64,000 nt of DNA, taken from positions 62,001-126,000 of the forward strand of contig NZ_OLMV01000008.1 in the NCBI RefSeq assembly GCF_900292075.1, given 5' to 3'. Origin of the DNA: Microbacterium timonense (GTDB lineage: Bacteria > Actinomycetota > Actinomycetes > Actinomycetales > Microbacteriaceae). A program made the position numbers and the translations under genes. Below, one piece after another: positions 14,744 through 25,168 of this stretch; the stretch's first letter is position 1; each line of letters opens with the position of its first letter. A model generated the notes under the pieces. The model searched no databases. It saw only the letters and a list, made by a program, of their open reading frames with translations, and was not told the origin of the DNA.

Positions 14744-15933
14744 GGGATCCTTCCGCTGGCGACGGTGATGAGCATGCTCTCGAGGGCGAGCGCGGGCGCG
14801 GCGTTGAGTTCGAGGTTCTCGCGCGTGACCGCGATCCGGTCGACGACGGTGAGCGTGCGTTCGGCCGCCCAGGCGCCGGCGAGCGCGCGCAGGTCCGGTT
14901 CGAGCTCCCGGTTGATGAGGCCCGTGTCCCGGCCGAACTGCAGCATCAGCACGTCCCGGAACATCGACTCCAGATCGGTGAGCACCCGATCGATACCGTC
15001 GCGCAGGCTTCGCGTGGACCGGCGCTTCTGCTCGTCCTCGAGCGCCGAGAGCTGGGATCGGACCGCCGGCGGGATCGCGGCGCCCTCGGCGATGCCGAGG
15101 GTGCGCAGCAGCGAGGCCCGCTCGGCCTCGTCGCGCTCGGCCGTCAGCGCCTTGGCGTCCTCGGTGGCGGCGGCGACGATCGCCCCCGCCACCTCCACCG
15201 CGTCCCCGACCCCGCGCACAGCGAGCACCGCTCGCAGCATGGAGTCGCGTCGGGCGCGGGCCGCGGCATCCGTCGCCAGCCGCTGCGCCATGCCGATGTG
15301 GCGCTGGGCATGCCGCGCGGACTGCTCGGCCACCGCCGGATCGACGCCGCTTCGCCGCACGATGAGCTCGGCGACATCTGCGACGTCGGGTTCGCGCAGG
15401 CGCAGGGTGCGCACCCGCGAGCGGATGGTGGGAAGCAGGTCGGCATCGCTCGGCGCGCAGAGGATCCAGACCGTGCGCTCGGGCGGCTCCTCGAGCGCCT
15501 TCAGCAGCACGTTCGAGGTGCGCTCGGCCATGCGGTCGGCATCCTCCATGACGATCACGCGGTACCGGCCCAGGGACGGGGCGAAGTACGACCGTTCGAC
15601 GAGGGAGCGCGCGTCCTTGATGGAGATGATGACGCCTTCGGTGCGCAGCGCGGTGAGGTCGGGGTGGGTTCCGGCCAGCACCTGACGCATCGTGCGCTCG
15701 TCGCCCGGCTCGGCGATGAGCGCAGCCGCGAAAGCGTGGGCGAGCGTGGAGCGGCCGGATCCGGGCGGACCAGTGATCAGCCAGGCGTGCGTCATCGAGG
15801 CCGGATCGGATGCGGCCTCGCGCAGGGCGGCCACAGCGGCATCCTGCCCCCACACCTCGCCCCAGGGCACGCAGTCGGCGTCGTCGCGCGCAGCGGGTGC
15901 GCCCGACGCAGCGGGCGGGGTTGCGGCATCCAT
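14740..15933 (-). CDS. holB: DNA polymerase III delta-prime subunit
   Basis: A 397-residue clamp-loader subunit, the stator that helps load the beta clamp. Domains: VWGQDAAVAALREAA, THAWLITGPPGSGRSTLAHAF (Walker A-like), YRVIVMEDADRMAERTSNVLLKALEEPPERTVWILCAPS (Walker B region and sensor 1 stretch) and a helical C-terminal collar domain. The four zinc-binding cysteines usual after Walker A are missing: that stretch reads ALIAEPGDERTMRQVLAGTHPDL with no Cys. I start at ATG 15931-15933; an open extension to 16041 is Arg-rich and unlikely. The gene lies 139 bp after tmk and overlaps the lipoprotein hydrolase start by GTGA. topA-tmk-holB order is common in actinobacteria. Confidence 0.93.
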   Translation of the reverse strand: MDAATPPAASGAPAARDDADCVPWGEVWGQDAAVAALREAASDPASMTHAWLITGPPGSGRSTLAHAFAAALIAEPGDERTMRQVLAGTHPDLTALRTEGVIISIKDARSLVERSYFAPSLGRYRVIVMEDADRMAERTSNVLLKALEEPPERTVWILCAPSDADLLPTIRSRVRTLRLREPDVADVAELIVRRSGVDPAVAEQSARHAQRHIGMAQRLATDAAARARRDSMLRAVLAVRGVGDAVEVAGAIVAAATEDAKALTAERDEAERASLLRTLGIAEGAAIPPAVRSQLSALEDEQKRRSTRSLRDGIDRVLTDLESMFRDVLMLQFGRDTGLINRELEPDLRALAGAWAAERTLTVVDRIAVTRENLELNAAPALALESMLITVASGRIP

Positions 15934-16072
15934 CCCGCCCAGCCTAACCGCGGCCACCGACGCCCCGACCCGATCCGTCCCGGTCTCCGTCCCCCGCCGA
16001 CGCCGCCGCCCGCCCGCGGCGCCGACCATGCCCGACCCCACCGACCGTGCCCGGCGCCGCGCGGGCGGCGGG

Positions 16073-16753
16073 CTACGCGGCGTGGAGGAGAAGCTCGACT
16101 CGTTCTCGCACGGCTGCGGCGAGATCGACGGCGGGGCGGGAGGCGTCGAGCACCAGGAAGCGCTCGGGCTCGGCGTCGGCCAAGGCGAGGAACTCCTCCC
16201 GCACGCGGGCGTGGAAGTGCTCCTTCTCGGCCTCCAGCCGGTCGAACGGCTTGTCGTCGGCGTCCAGCCGTGCCCGGGCGGTCGCGGGGTCGAGGTCGAG
16301 GAGCACGGTGAGGTCCGGCAGGAGTCCCTCGGTCGCCCACAGCGACAGGTCCCGCACCTCTTGCGTGCCGAGCACTCGCCCAGCCCCCTGATAGGCCACC
16401 GACGAGTCGAGGTACCGATCCTGGATCACGACGTCCCCGCGAGCCAGCGCCGGGCGGACGAGCGTCGCGACATGATGGGCGCGGTCCGCCGCGTAGAGCA
16501 GCGCTTCGGCACGCGCGGACACCTCTCCCCGGTGATGCAGGACGATGTCGCGGATCAGCACGCCCACCTCGGTTCCGCCCGGCTCGCGGGTGCGCACGAC
16601 CGTGCGGCCGGCATCCGTCAGCCACTCCTCCAGCAGAGCAGCCTGGGTGGTCTTGCCGACGCCGTCGCCGCCCTCGAAAGTGATGAACAGCCCTGCGGGG
16701 TGCGGAGGCGTCCGCGCGGACGGGCGCGCACCCGTGCCCGGCACCGAGCTCAC
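16073..16753 (-). CDS. tmk: Thymidylate kinase (dTMP kinase)
   Basis: The enzyme phosphorylates dTMP to dTDP. In 226 residues it has the P-loop FEGGDGVGKTTQ (Walker A ~28-36), the DRX motif QDRYLDSSVAYQGAGR and the LID region with LDLDPATARARL. The N-terminus carries ~20 extra residues (MSSVPGTGARPSARTPPHPA) before the core; an internal start is possible but no better site is seen. The GTG at 16751-16753 overlaps the topA stop as GTGA, so it is translated after topA. tdk, the salvage enzyme that makes dTMP, lies near 37 kb. Confidence 0.95.
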   Translation of the reverse strand: MSSVPGTGARPSARTPPHPAGLFITFEGGDGVGKTTQAALLEEWLTDAGRTVVRTREPGGTEVGVLIRDIVLHHRGEVSARAEALLYAADRAHHVATLVRPALARGDVVIQDRYLDSSVAYQGAGRVLGTQEVRDLSLWATEGLLPDLTVLLDLDPATARARLDADDKPFDRLEAEKEHFHARVREEFLALADAEPERFLVLDASRPAVDLAAAVRERVELLLHAA

Positions 16754-19464
16754 TTCTTCGCCGCGGTCTTGCGCGTCGTGGTGCGACGCGCCGGGCGCTT
16801 CGCGGGGCCCTTCGCGCGCTTGTCGGCCAGCAGCTGGACGGCACGCTCGAACGTGACCTCCATCGCGTCCTCGCCGCGCGGGATCGTGGCGTTCGTCTCA
16901 CCGTCGGTGACGTACGGACCGAAGCGGCCGTCCTTGAGCTTGATCGGCTTGCCGCTGGTCGGGTCCGCCTCGAACTCCTTGAGCGCCGAACTGGCACCGC
17001 GCGCGCCGTACTTCGGCTGTGCGTAGACGGCCAGCGCTTCGTCGAGGGTGATGTCGAAGATCTGCTGCTCGCTCTGCAGCGTGCGCGAGTCGGTGCCCTT
17101 CTTCAGGTACGGACCGTAACGTCCGTTCTGCGCGGTGATCTCGGCGCCCGTCTCGGGGTCGGTGCCCACGACGCGAGGCAGATCGAGGAGCTTCAGAGCG
17201 GTTTCGAGGTCGATGGTGTCGACCGACATCGACTTGAAGAGCGAGGCGGTGCGCGGCTTGGGCGCCGCCTCCTTCTTCGCTCCGCGCTTCTTGGGCGCGG
17301 CCTCCGCTTCGACGGCGACGACCTCACCCGTCGCCTCATCGACTTCCTCGGCCGCCGGCGGGTCCATCTCCTGCACGTACGGACCGAACCGCCCGTCCTT
17401 CACGACGACGAGCTTGCCGTTGGCGGGGTTCTCTCCGAGCACGCGATCGCCGGCGACGGGCGCGTCGATCAGCTCCTTCGCCTTGGCGGGCGTGAGCTCG
17501 TCGGGCGCAAGGTCTTCGGGGATGTTCACGCGGCGCGGCTCGGCATCCGGGTCGTCCTTGTCGGCGACCTCGAGGTACGGACCGTACTTGCCGAAGCGCA
17601 GGGTCGCGACGTCGCCGATGGGGGTCGAGTTGAGGGCCCGGGCGTCGATCTCGCCGAGGTTGTCGACGATGTTGCGCAGCCCCACGTGGTCCGAGGAGCC
17701 GAAGTAGAACTCCTTGAGCCAGTCCTGCCGCTTCTGCTCTCCTCGGGCGATGGCGTCGAGGTCGTCCTCCAGCGCCGCCGTGAAGTCGTAGTCGACGAGG
17801 TCGGCGAAGTGCTGCTCGAGCAGCCGGACCACGCTGAAGGCCAGCCAGCTCGGGATGAGCGCCTGCCCCCGCTTGGTGACGTAGCCGCGGTTGAGGATCA
17901 CATCGATGATGCTCGCGAACGTGGAGGGACGCCCGATGCCCTTCTCTTCCAGCGCCTTGACCAGGCTCGCCTCGGTGTAGCGCGGCTTCGGGCTCGTCGC
18001 GTGGCCCTTCGGCTCGACCTCGCGCAGACGCAGCACGTCGCCGACGGCCATGGCCGGCAGCGACTGGTCGTCGGACCTGTCGGCGTCGCTGCGCTTCTCG
18101 TCGCGGCCCTCTTCGTACGCTTCGAGGAAGCCCTTGAAGGTGTAGACGGTTCCGGATGCCGTGAACTCGGCGCGGCGGCCCGCGGCGGTGACCTCGAGGG
18201 TCACGGTGGTCGTCTCGTACTTCGCGTCGGCCATCTGGCTGGCCATCGTGCGCTTCCAGATGAGGTCGTAGAGTCGCAGCTCGTCGCGGTCGAGCTGGCC
18301 CGACACCTCGGACGGCGTCCGGAACGTCTCGCCCGAGGGCCGGATCGCCTCGTGCGCCTCCTGCGCGTTCTTGCTGTTGTTGCGATACGTGCGGGGATTG
18401 AGTGGAACCGACGCCGCGCCGTAGAGGGTCACGGCCTGCTCACGCGCCGCCTGCACCGCCTGCGTCGACAGCGCGGTGGAGTCGGTGCGCATATAGGTGA
18501 TGTACCCCTTCTCGTAGAGGCGCTGCGCAACACCCATGGCGTGCTTGGCGCTCATCGAGAGCTTGCGGCCCGCCTCCTGCTGGAGCGTGGAGGTCGTGAA
18601 CGGCGGCTTGGGGCTGCGGGTTCCCGGCTTGGATTCGAGCGCGGTGACGGATGCCTCGGCCGCTGTCTCGATGGCGGCGGCGAGCTCACGCACCTCCGCC
18701 TCGTCGAGGACCAGCACCGCCTTCTTCAGCTCACCGCGGTCGTCGAAGTCCGTTCCGCGTGCCAGGACGGCTCCGTCGACACGGGCCAGGCGCGTCGAGA
18801 ACGACTCGTCGATCCCCTGCGGGCGGTTGGGCGCCGCGAGCGCCTCGATGTCCCAGTAGGACGCCGACACGAACGCCATGCGTTCGCGCTCCCGGTCGAC
18901 CACGAGCCGGGTGGCCGCCGACTGCACGCGACCCGCCGACGTGCCCTGCTGAACCTTGTACCAGAGCACCGGGCTGACGTCCCACCCGTAGAGCCGGTCG
19001 AGGATGCGGCGGGTCTCCTGAGCGTCGACGAGGGCCAGATCCAGCTCGCGCGTGTTGCTGACCGCAGCTTGGATGGCGTCCTTGGTGATCTCGTGGAACA
19101 CCATGCGCTTGACCGGCACCTTGGGCTTCAGCGTCTGCAGCAGGTGCCACGCGATGGCTTCGCCTTCGCGGTCTTCATCGGTGGCGAGCAGGAGCTCGTC
19201 CGCCCCCTTCAGCGCGCGCTTGAGCTCGGCGACGGTCTTCTTGCCGCGCTCGCTCTCGACGTAGTACGGGTCGAAGCCGTTGTCGATGTCGATCGAATAC
19301 TTGCCGTACGCCTGCTTCTTGTCGGCCGGGATGTCGCGCTTGTCCGCGAGATCACGGATGTGACCGACCGAGCTGAGCACCTCGTAGCCGTCGCCGAGGT
19401 AGCCCTGGATCGACTTCATCTTCGTCGGAGACTCGACGATGACGAGCTTCTTGCCTTGTGCCAA
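16750..19464 (-). CDS. topA: DNA topoisomerase I (type IA)
   Basis: The ~904-residue enzyme relaxes negative supercoils. The Toprim domain has KKLVIVESPTKMKSIQGYLG (catalytic Glu) and LLATDEDREGEAIAWHL. The active-site tyrosine is in EKGYITYMRTDSTALS (about Y324 from this start). The C-terminus has no zinc ribbons; instead it carries at least four TopoI_C repeats (FGKYGPYLEV, DGRFGPYVQEM, NGRYGPYLKKG, DGRFGPYVTDG) and a Lys/Arg-rich tail ending RTTTRKTAAKK, as in mycobacterial TopA. I chose TTG 19462-19464 because AAAGGA lies 8 bases upstream; an ATG at 19494 would add ten residues and lacks such a site. tmk follows with a GTGA overlap. Confidence 0.95.
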   Translation of the reverse strand: MAQGKKLVIVESPTKMKSIQGYLGDGYEVLSSVGHIRDLADKRDIPADKKQAYGKYSIDIDNGFDPYYVESERGKKTVAELKRALKGADELLLATDEDREGEAIAWHLLQTLKPKVPVKRMVFHEITKDAIQAAVSNTRELDLALVDAQETRRILDRLYGWDVSPVLWYKVQQGTSAGRVQSAATRLVVDRERERMAFVSASYWDIEALAAPNRPQGIDESFSTRLARVDGAVLARGTDFDDRGELKKAVLVLDEAEVRELAAAIETAAEASVTALESKPGTRSPKPPFTTSTLQQEAGRKLSMSAKHAMGVAQRLYEKGYITYMRTDSTALSTQAVQAAREQAVTLYGAASVPLNPRTYRNNSKNAQEAHEAIRPSGETFRTPSEVSGQLDRDELRLYDLIWKRTMASQMADAKYETTTVTLEVTAAGRRAEFTASGTVYTFKGFLEAYEEGRDEKRSDADRSDDQSLPAMAVGDVLRLREVEPKGHATSPKPRYTEASLVKALEEKGIGRPSTFASIIDVILNRGYVTKRGQALIPSWLAFSVVRLLEQHFADLVDYDFTAALEDDLDAIARGEQKRQDWLKEFYFGSSDHVGLRNIVDNLGEIDARALNSTPIGDVATLRFGKYGPYLEVADKDDPDAEPRRVNIPEDLAPDELTPAKAKELIDAPVAGDRVLGENPANGKLVVVKDGRFGPYVQEMDPPAAEEVDEATGEVVAVEAEAAPKKRGAKKEAAPKPRTASLFKSMSVDTIDLETALKLLDLPRVVGTDPETGAEITAQNGRYGPYLKKGTDSRTLQSEQQIFDITLDEALAVYAQPKYGARGASSALKEFEADPTSGKPIKLKDGRFGPYVTDGETNATIPRGEDAMEVTFERAVQLLADKRAKGPAKRPARRTTTRKTAAKK

Positions 19465-19503
19465 CGGGGGCGTCCTTTCTTCGACGCAAACCATACACGC
19501 CGG

Positions 19504-19896
19504 TTACCGGTGCGAGGGCTGTGAGTCCGGACCGGGTGGCGGCCCCGCGCGTGCTGACGCGCGGGCGGTGAGGGGGCCGAACTGCACCGAGACGGTCACG
19601 GTGCAGACCAGTTCGTCCAGATCGCAGACTTCGATGATCGCACCGAATGAGGCCGCGATCTCTGCGGCGCGGTCGCAGGGCACCCCGGGAACCGCGCCCG
19701 ATGCAGCATCGGCGGCGGCCAGGGCAGCGCCGTCGGCCGCCGACGCGAGACGCTGCCCTGCGACCGATGCCGTACCGCCCAGGCCCAGTCCGGCCGCGAG
19801 GACGGCCGCAGCGGCGATGACGCCGATTGCGGCGACGCTGCCGGCCATCACCCGGTCCTCTCGCCGCGCGCGGCGCCGCGGCGGCTCACAGCCCAC
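19504..19896 (-). CDS. Tad-locus secretion-neighbourhood protein (Rv3654c/TadE-like)
   Basis: A ~130-residue protein with one N-terminal hydrophobic segment (VMAGSVAAIGVIAAAAVLAAGLGL) followed by a small external domain with four cysteines (residues including VPCDRAAEI, IEVCDLDELVCTVTV). The pattern RLASAADGAALAAADAASG matches the Tad-associated minor pseudopilin-like proteins next to TadE (Rv3654c family). The start may be the GTG/ATG near MAGS rather than the first Met. It overlaps tadE by 11 bp and is the last gene of the Tad operon, 39 bp before topA begins on the same strand. Confidence 0.75.
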   Translation of the reverse strand: MGCEPPRRRARREDRVMAGSVAAIGVIAAAAVLAAGLGLGGTASVAGQRLASAADGAALAAADAASGAVPGVPCDRAAEIAASFGAIIEVCDLDELVCTVTVSVQFGPLTARASARAGPPPGPDSQPSHR

Positions 19897-20221
19897 CTGC
19901 CAGCGCGCACCCCGACGCCGCCACCCGGAGGCCGAGCATGGCCGGCGCGGAGGCGGTGACGCAGACGAGGTCGCCGCGCGGCGAGATGGCGACGGATGCC
20001 TCGGCCACGGCCGCTGTCACGGCGGCGCGGACGCGCTGCTCCGACTCGCCGCGGCCGCTGAGCCGCGCCGCATCGGCGACGGCATCCTGAAGGCGCACCT
20101 GCCGGGCGGCGCCGGCGAGTGCCCCGACGCCGATCGCGACGACGAGGGCGACGGCGGGGAGCGCCACCGCGAATTCCGCGACGACCGATCCCCGTTCGTC
20201 ACCCCGTCGCTGGCGCATCAC
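19886..20221 (-). CDS. TadE-like pseudopilin
   Basis: The ~110-residue protein has the TadE signature: RQRRGDERGSVVAEFAVALPAVALVVAIGVGAL, a charged lead, the G-x-x-x-x-E cleavage-like motif and one membrane helix, followed by RQVRLQDAVADAARLSGRGE. TadE-type proteins are minor pseudopilins or assembly factors of Flp pili. Start may be GTG 20219-20221 (GTGA overlap with the upstream gene) or the adjoining ATG 20216-20218. Two cysteines lie in the external part. Confidence 0.82.
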   Translation of the reverse strand: MMRQRRGDERGSVVAEFAVALPAVALVVAIGVGALAGAARQVRLQDAVADAARLSGRGESEQRVRAAVTAAVAEASVAISPRGDLVCVTASAPAMLGLRVAASGCALAGGL

Positions 20222-20445
20222 GCCACCGTGAGCGCGCGGCGGACGAGATCGGTGAGGATGCCGCGCACCTCGTCCGATCGCATGATGACCACGAGCAGCC
20301 CGGCGAAGGCCACCGCGGCCATGGTCGCGATCGCGTATTCGGCGGTGGCTGCACCGGTGTCGTCCGCGTCACGGCGCAGGAAGAGGCGCTCGGCCCGGCG
20401 GCGCGTCAGACGCGGGATGGTCCGGTGGATTCGGGGAAAGGACAT
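20218..20445 (-). CDS. DUF4244 family protein, Flp pilin-like
   Basis: About 75 residues from ATG 20443-20445, which has GGAGAACGTC directly upstream. Positively charged lead (RRRAERLFLRRDADD), then TGAATAEYAIATMAAVAFAGLLVVIM: a Gly-Ala-x-x-x-E-Y motif followed by a single helix, as in Flp prepilins cut before the conserved region. In the M. tuberculosis Tad locus the same place is held by the DUF4244 gene Rv3656c. This is the most likely major pilin subunit of the locus. A frame extension to 20484 lacks support. Confidence 0.82.
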   Translation of the reverse strand: MSFPRIHRTIPRLTRRRAERLFLRRDADDTGAATAEYAIATMAAVAFAGLLVVIMRSDEVRGILTDLVRRALTVA

Positions 20446-20505
20446 GACGTTCTCCGTTCGATCGTTCGGGTGAGGTGCGGGCACGGTCTGTGGGACGGGG
20501 TCTGC

Positions 20506-21579
20506 TCACAGCGAGACCGACATCGTCGACATGACGCTCAGCAGCATGGGAGCCACGCCGAGCAGGATGAAGGCGGGCAGGGTGCACACGCCCAGCGGGA
20601 TGAGCAGCCGGGACGACAGGCGGGCCGCCCGCAAGCGCCCCTCGACTCGAGCGGTGTGCCGGGCGTGGGCGGCCGTGGCCCGCAGCAGCTCCACGGCCGG
20701 GACGCCGGCCGATCTCGACAGCGCCAGGACGGCGTCGACGTCGCGTTCGTCCCCGGACGCTGCGGATGCCGGCGCGCCGCGAGGCCCGGCAGGCCCGACG
20801 GGGATGCCGGGTCCGCCTCGGACCCCGGGTCCGCCTCGGGCCCCGGGTCCGCCTCGGGCCCGGGCGTCGTCGACGACCCGTCGGGCCCGGTCGAGCGAGA
20901 CGCCGCCGCTCAGGGCGATGGCGATGAGCTCGGCGTGCAGGCCGGGAATTGTCCGGCCGCTCCGGGCGCGCGCGACCAGACGTGCCGTCCACCGTTGTGA
21001 CACCACGATGAGAACAGCGCCGCCGACGAGGCACATCAAGCCGAGGGGATTCGTGAACAGTGTCGTGAAGGTGTCGAAACCGAGCGCAGCGCCCAGCGCG
21101 ACGGCGACCAACGGGAGCCAGCCCATGAGGCGCGCGGTGCCCGCCGGCTCGGCGAGTGCGACACGCACGTCGTCCGCCGCCTGCTGGGCGTCGCGCAGGG
21201 CGGCAGCGAGCGCGCGGAGGCACTCGGCGAGCGGAGCACCGACGACCGACGCGACACGCCACGCGGCGCTGACCTCGCGCCACGCGTCGGTGCCCAGATC
21301 CGCGAGCGCGTCCGCCGGCGACGCGCCGGCCGTGATGGCCGCCGCGACGCGCGCCGCCGCGGCGTCGCCCGTCGACGCCACATGCTCCCATGACCGCGCG
21401 GGCGCGACGCCCGCCTGCAGCAGCACCGCCAGCTGCAGGACGGTGCCTGCCGCATCGCCATCACCTGCGTCCGCGTTCCGGCGGTGACGACGCGCACCGA
21501 GCAGCGTGGCATGCCCATTCGTGCGTGTCTCGGGCGGGGAGGTCGCGCGCCGCGCCTCGAGCCGCGTCTTCAGTCCCAT
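20506..21579 (-). CDS. Type II secretion F-domain protein, apparent TadB-TadC single chain
   Basis: In 357 residues there seem to be two F-type units. The first (~45-200) has AVLLQAGVAPARSWEHVAS, a helical bundle and two membrane helices (LMGWLPLVAVALGAALGF and LGLMCLVGGAVLIVVS). The second (~215-357) has LHAELIAIALSGGVSLDRARRV, then ARLSSRLLIPLGVCTLPAFILLGVAPMLL. Tad systems normally have separate TadB and TadC inner-membrane platform proteins; only this gene is present here. Between the units lies a collagen-like run, three copies of an 18-bp repeat (20809-20862) coding ARGGPG/VRGGPG. It overlaps tadA by 10 bp. Confidence 0.8.
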   Translation of the reverse strand: MGLKTRLEARRATSPPETRTNGHATLLGARRHRRNADAGDGDAAGTVLQLAVLLQAGVAPARSWEHVASTGDAAAARVAAAITAGASPADALADLGTDAWREVSAAWRVASVVGAPLAECLRALAAALRDAQQAADDVRVALAEPAGTARLMGWLPLVAVALGAALGFDTFTTLFTNPLGLMCLVGGAVLIVVSQRWTARLVARARSGRTIPGLHAELIAIALSGGVSLDRARRVVDDARARGGPGARGGPGVRGGPGIPVGPAGPRGAPASAASGDERDVDAVLALSRSAGVPAVELLRATAAHARHTARVEGRLRAARLSSRLLIPLGVCTLPAFILLGVAPMLLSVMSTMSVSL

Positions 21580-22733
21580 CGGGCCTCCTCGATGGTGAGC
21601 CGCCCGGCACCGTCGACCGCCGGCCGGCCGGCTCCCGCGACCCGGCGCGCCCCATCCGGGCGACGCTCCACGTGCACGACCAGACCGATGGCGCTGACGA
21701 CCTGGCGGGCGAGCGCCAGATCGTCCATTGCGGCCAGAGCGCCCAGGGCCTCCAGTCGCGCCGGCACGTCGTGCAGGCCGTTGGCGTGAAGGGTCCCGGC
21801 ACCTCCGTCGTGCCCGGTGTTCAAGGCCGAGAGCAGTTCGCGCACTTCCTCACCGCGGCACTCTCCGACCACGAGGCGATCCGGCCGCATGCGGAGTGCT
21901 TCGCGGACGAGTCGGGCAAGACCCACGCCGCCCGACCCTTCGATGTTGGGCTGACGGGCCTCGAGCCGGACGTGGTGAGGGTGGGCGATGCGCAGCTCGG
22001 CCACGTCCTCGATGGTGACGATCCGCTCGTACGACGGCGTCTGGGACAGCAGGGCCGCCAGCAGCGTCGTCTTGCCGGCGCCGGCGGCGCCCGTGATGAG
22101 CAGGTTGACCCGATCCCCGATGGCCCGCTCGAGATGGCGCCTGACACCGGCGGGGAACATGCCTCTCTCTTCCAGGTCGTCGAGGGTCGCGACATCCTGT
22201 CGTGGCACCCGGAGAGAGATGAGCGTTCCTTCAGGCGCGACCGGCGGCAGCACCGCGTGTGCCCGGATGCCGCCCGTCAGGCGTACGTCCACGCACGGCG
22301 ACGCGTCGTCGATATGACGGCCGCCGAGGCCGATGAGGGCGACCGCCAGGTCGCGCACCTCTTCTTCTGTCGCGCGCCACTCGGGCGCCCGCTCGACACC
22401 CGCGCCACGGTCCACGAACAGACCCGTGGCGCCATTGACGAACAGATCCGTGACGTTCGGGTCGTCGAGGTACGGGGCCAACGGCGCCAGCACCGGATGC
22501 CTCGCTTCGTGGCGACGCGCGATCGCGCTGGCACCGCGGCTCGCGCGGCGCTCCGCCCCTTCGCCCGGCATGGAAGAGGCCTCCCCCGCGGCAGCGCGCC
22601 GTGGCACCCATCGGCTTCCCGGCTCCGCCGTCCGCGCGGGCACCTCGGAAACCTCGCGCGCGTCCGAACGTGTGCGGGCCTCGGCACGCGCGCCGGTGTC
22701 CGCACGCGGGCGGACGACGAAGGGAGCGGACAT
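21570..22733 (-). CDS. tadA: TadA-like pilus assembly ATPase (CpaF/VirB11 family)
   Basis: The 387-residue motor has a disordered N-terminus (~75 residues rich in Ala, Arg and Glu), an N-terminal domain (APYLDDPNVTDLFVNGATGLFVDR) and the ATPase core: Walker A ITGAAGAGKTTL (~213-224), IVTIEDVAELRI (Asp box), RMRPDRLVVGECRGEE (Walker B region) and the His box GTLHANG. It would power assembly of Flp-type pili through the membrane platform. ATG at 22731-22733. No CpaE/Ssd-like or prepilin peptidase gene adjoins, so those functions must be encoded elsewhere. A hairpin with a T-run lies ~120 bp upstream. Confidence 0.93.
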   Translation of the reverse strand: MSAPFVVRPRADTGARAEARTRSDAREVSEVPARTAEPGSRWVPRRAAAGEASSMPGEGAERRASRGASAIARRHEARHPVLAPLAPYLDDPNVTDLFVNGATGLFVDRGAGVERAPEWRATEEEVRDLAVALIGLGGRHIDDASPCVDVRLTGGIRAHAVLPPVAPEGTLISLRVPRQDVATLDDLEERGMFPAGVRRHLERAIGDRVNLLITGAAGAGKTTLLAALLSQTPSYERIVTIEDVAELRIAHPHHVRLEARQPNIEGSGGVGLARLVREALRMRPDRLVVGECRGEEVRELLSALNTGHDGGAGTLHANGLHDVPARLEALGALAAMDDLALARQVVSAIGLVVHVERRPDGARRVAGAGRPAVDGAGRLTIEEARWD

Positions 22734-22849
22734 GCTCCGAAGCTAGGAGCTTGACCGTGCGAGTGACCGGCCGGGCGGTGGATCAGTGGATGAGGCGACG
22801 CGCAGACCGATTGGGGAGGAACGGGGCGCGACCAGGAGCGCTGGCGCGA

Positions 22850-22891
22850 CAAAAAGAAGGCGGCATCCCATGGGGGGAATGGGATGCCGCC
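22850..22891 (-). terminator. Rho-independent terminator reading towards tadA
   Basis: A 13-bp perfect stem, GGCGGCATCCCAT (22859-22871) with its complement at 22879-22891 and a 7-base loop, is followed on the minus strand by TTCTTTTTG (22858-22850). This is a classical intrinsic terminator for leftward transcription. It lies between tadA and the divergent acs gene, so no annotated minus-strand gene ends here. It could attenuate a long tad leader or end a small RNA made from ~22900-23140. Confidence 0.75.
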
Positions 22892-23148
22892 GTGCGCGGC
22901 CCCGATTTCGGGGGGTGACGTCGGGCGCCGCAATGCCAGAATCGATGTTCGGCCACGGGTCAGCATATGCGAGGTGCCGGTGCGGACAAAACGAAAAGGA
23001 GAGGATTCTCACTGATATATCGGTCGGGTCCAAGATTCGAGCCGCCACCTACTATCGGAGGTAGTCGGCGCCCCGTCGCCTGAGTACATTTCCTGGCAGA
23101 CTCGCCGATTCCCGTCGGCCCCATCAGCCCGCAAAGGAGCGCGCTCCC
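22892..23148. promoter_or_regulatory. tad/acs intergenic region with a near-palindrome
   Basis: No convincing protein-coding frame lies in this 257-bp stretch. ACTGATATATCGGT (23011-23024) is an inverted repeat with one mismatched pair and AT-rich core, placed to act as an operator or to hold a -10 element for acs. The acs ribosome binding site AAAGGAG lies at about 23134-23140. Base composition is lower in GC around 22985-23025 than in nearby genes, as expected for a promoter. Confidence 0.4.
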
Positions 23149-25161
<2,013 letters not shown>

Positions 25162-25168
25162 CACCGAC

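Noticed and set aside
14744..15853. Long N-terminal extension of the lipoprotein hydrolase frame
   Set aside because: It lies entirely inside holB in another frame, and the GTG at 14743 is followed by a proper lipoprotein signal.
23047..23066. Imperfect CTAC/GTAG hairpin before acs
   Set aside because: Only four pairs hold without mismatch; too weak to call a structure.
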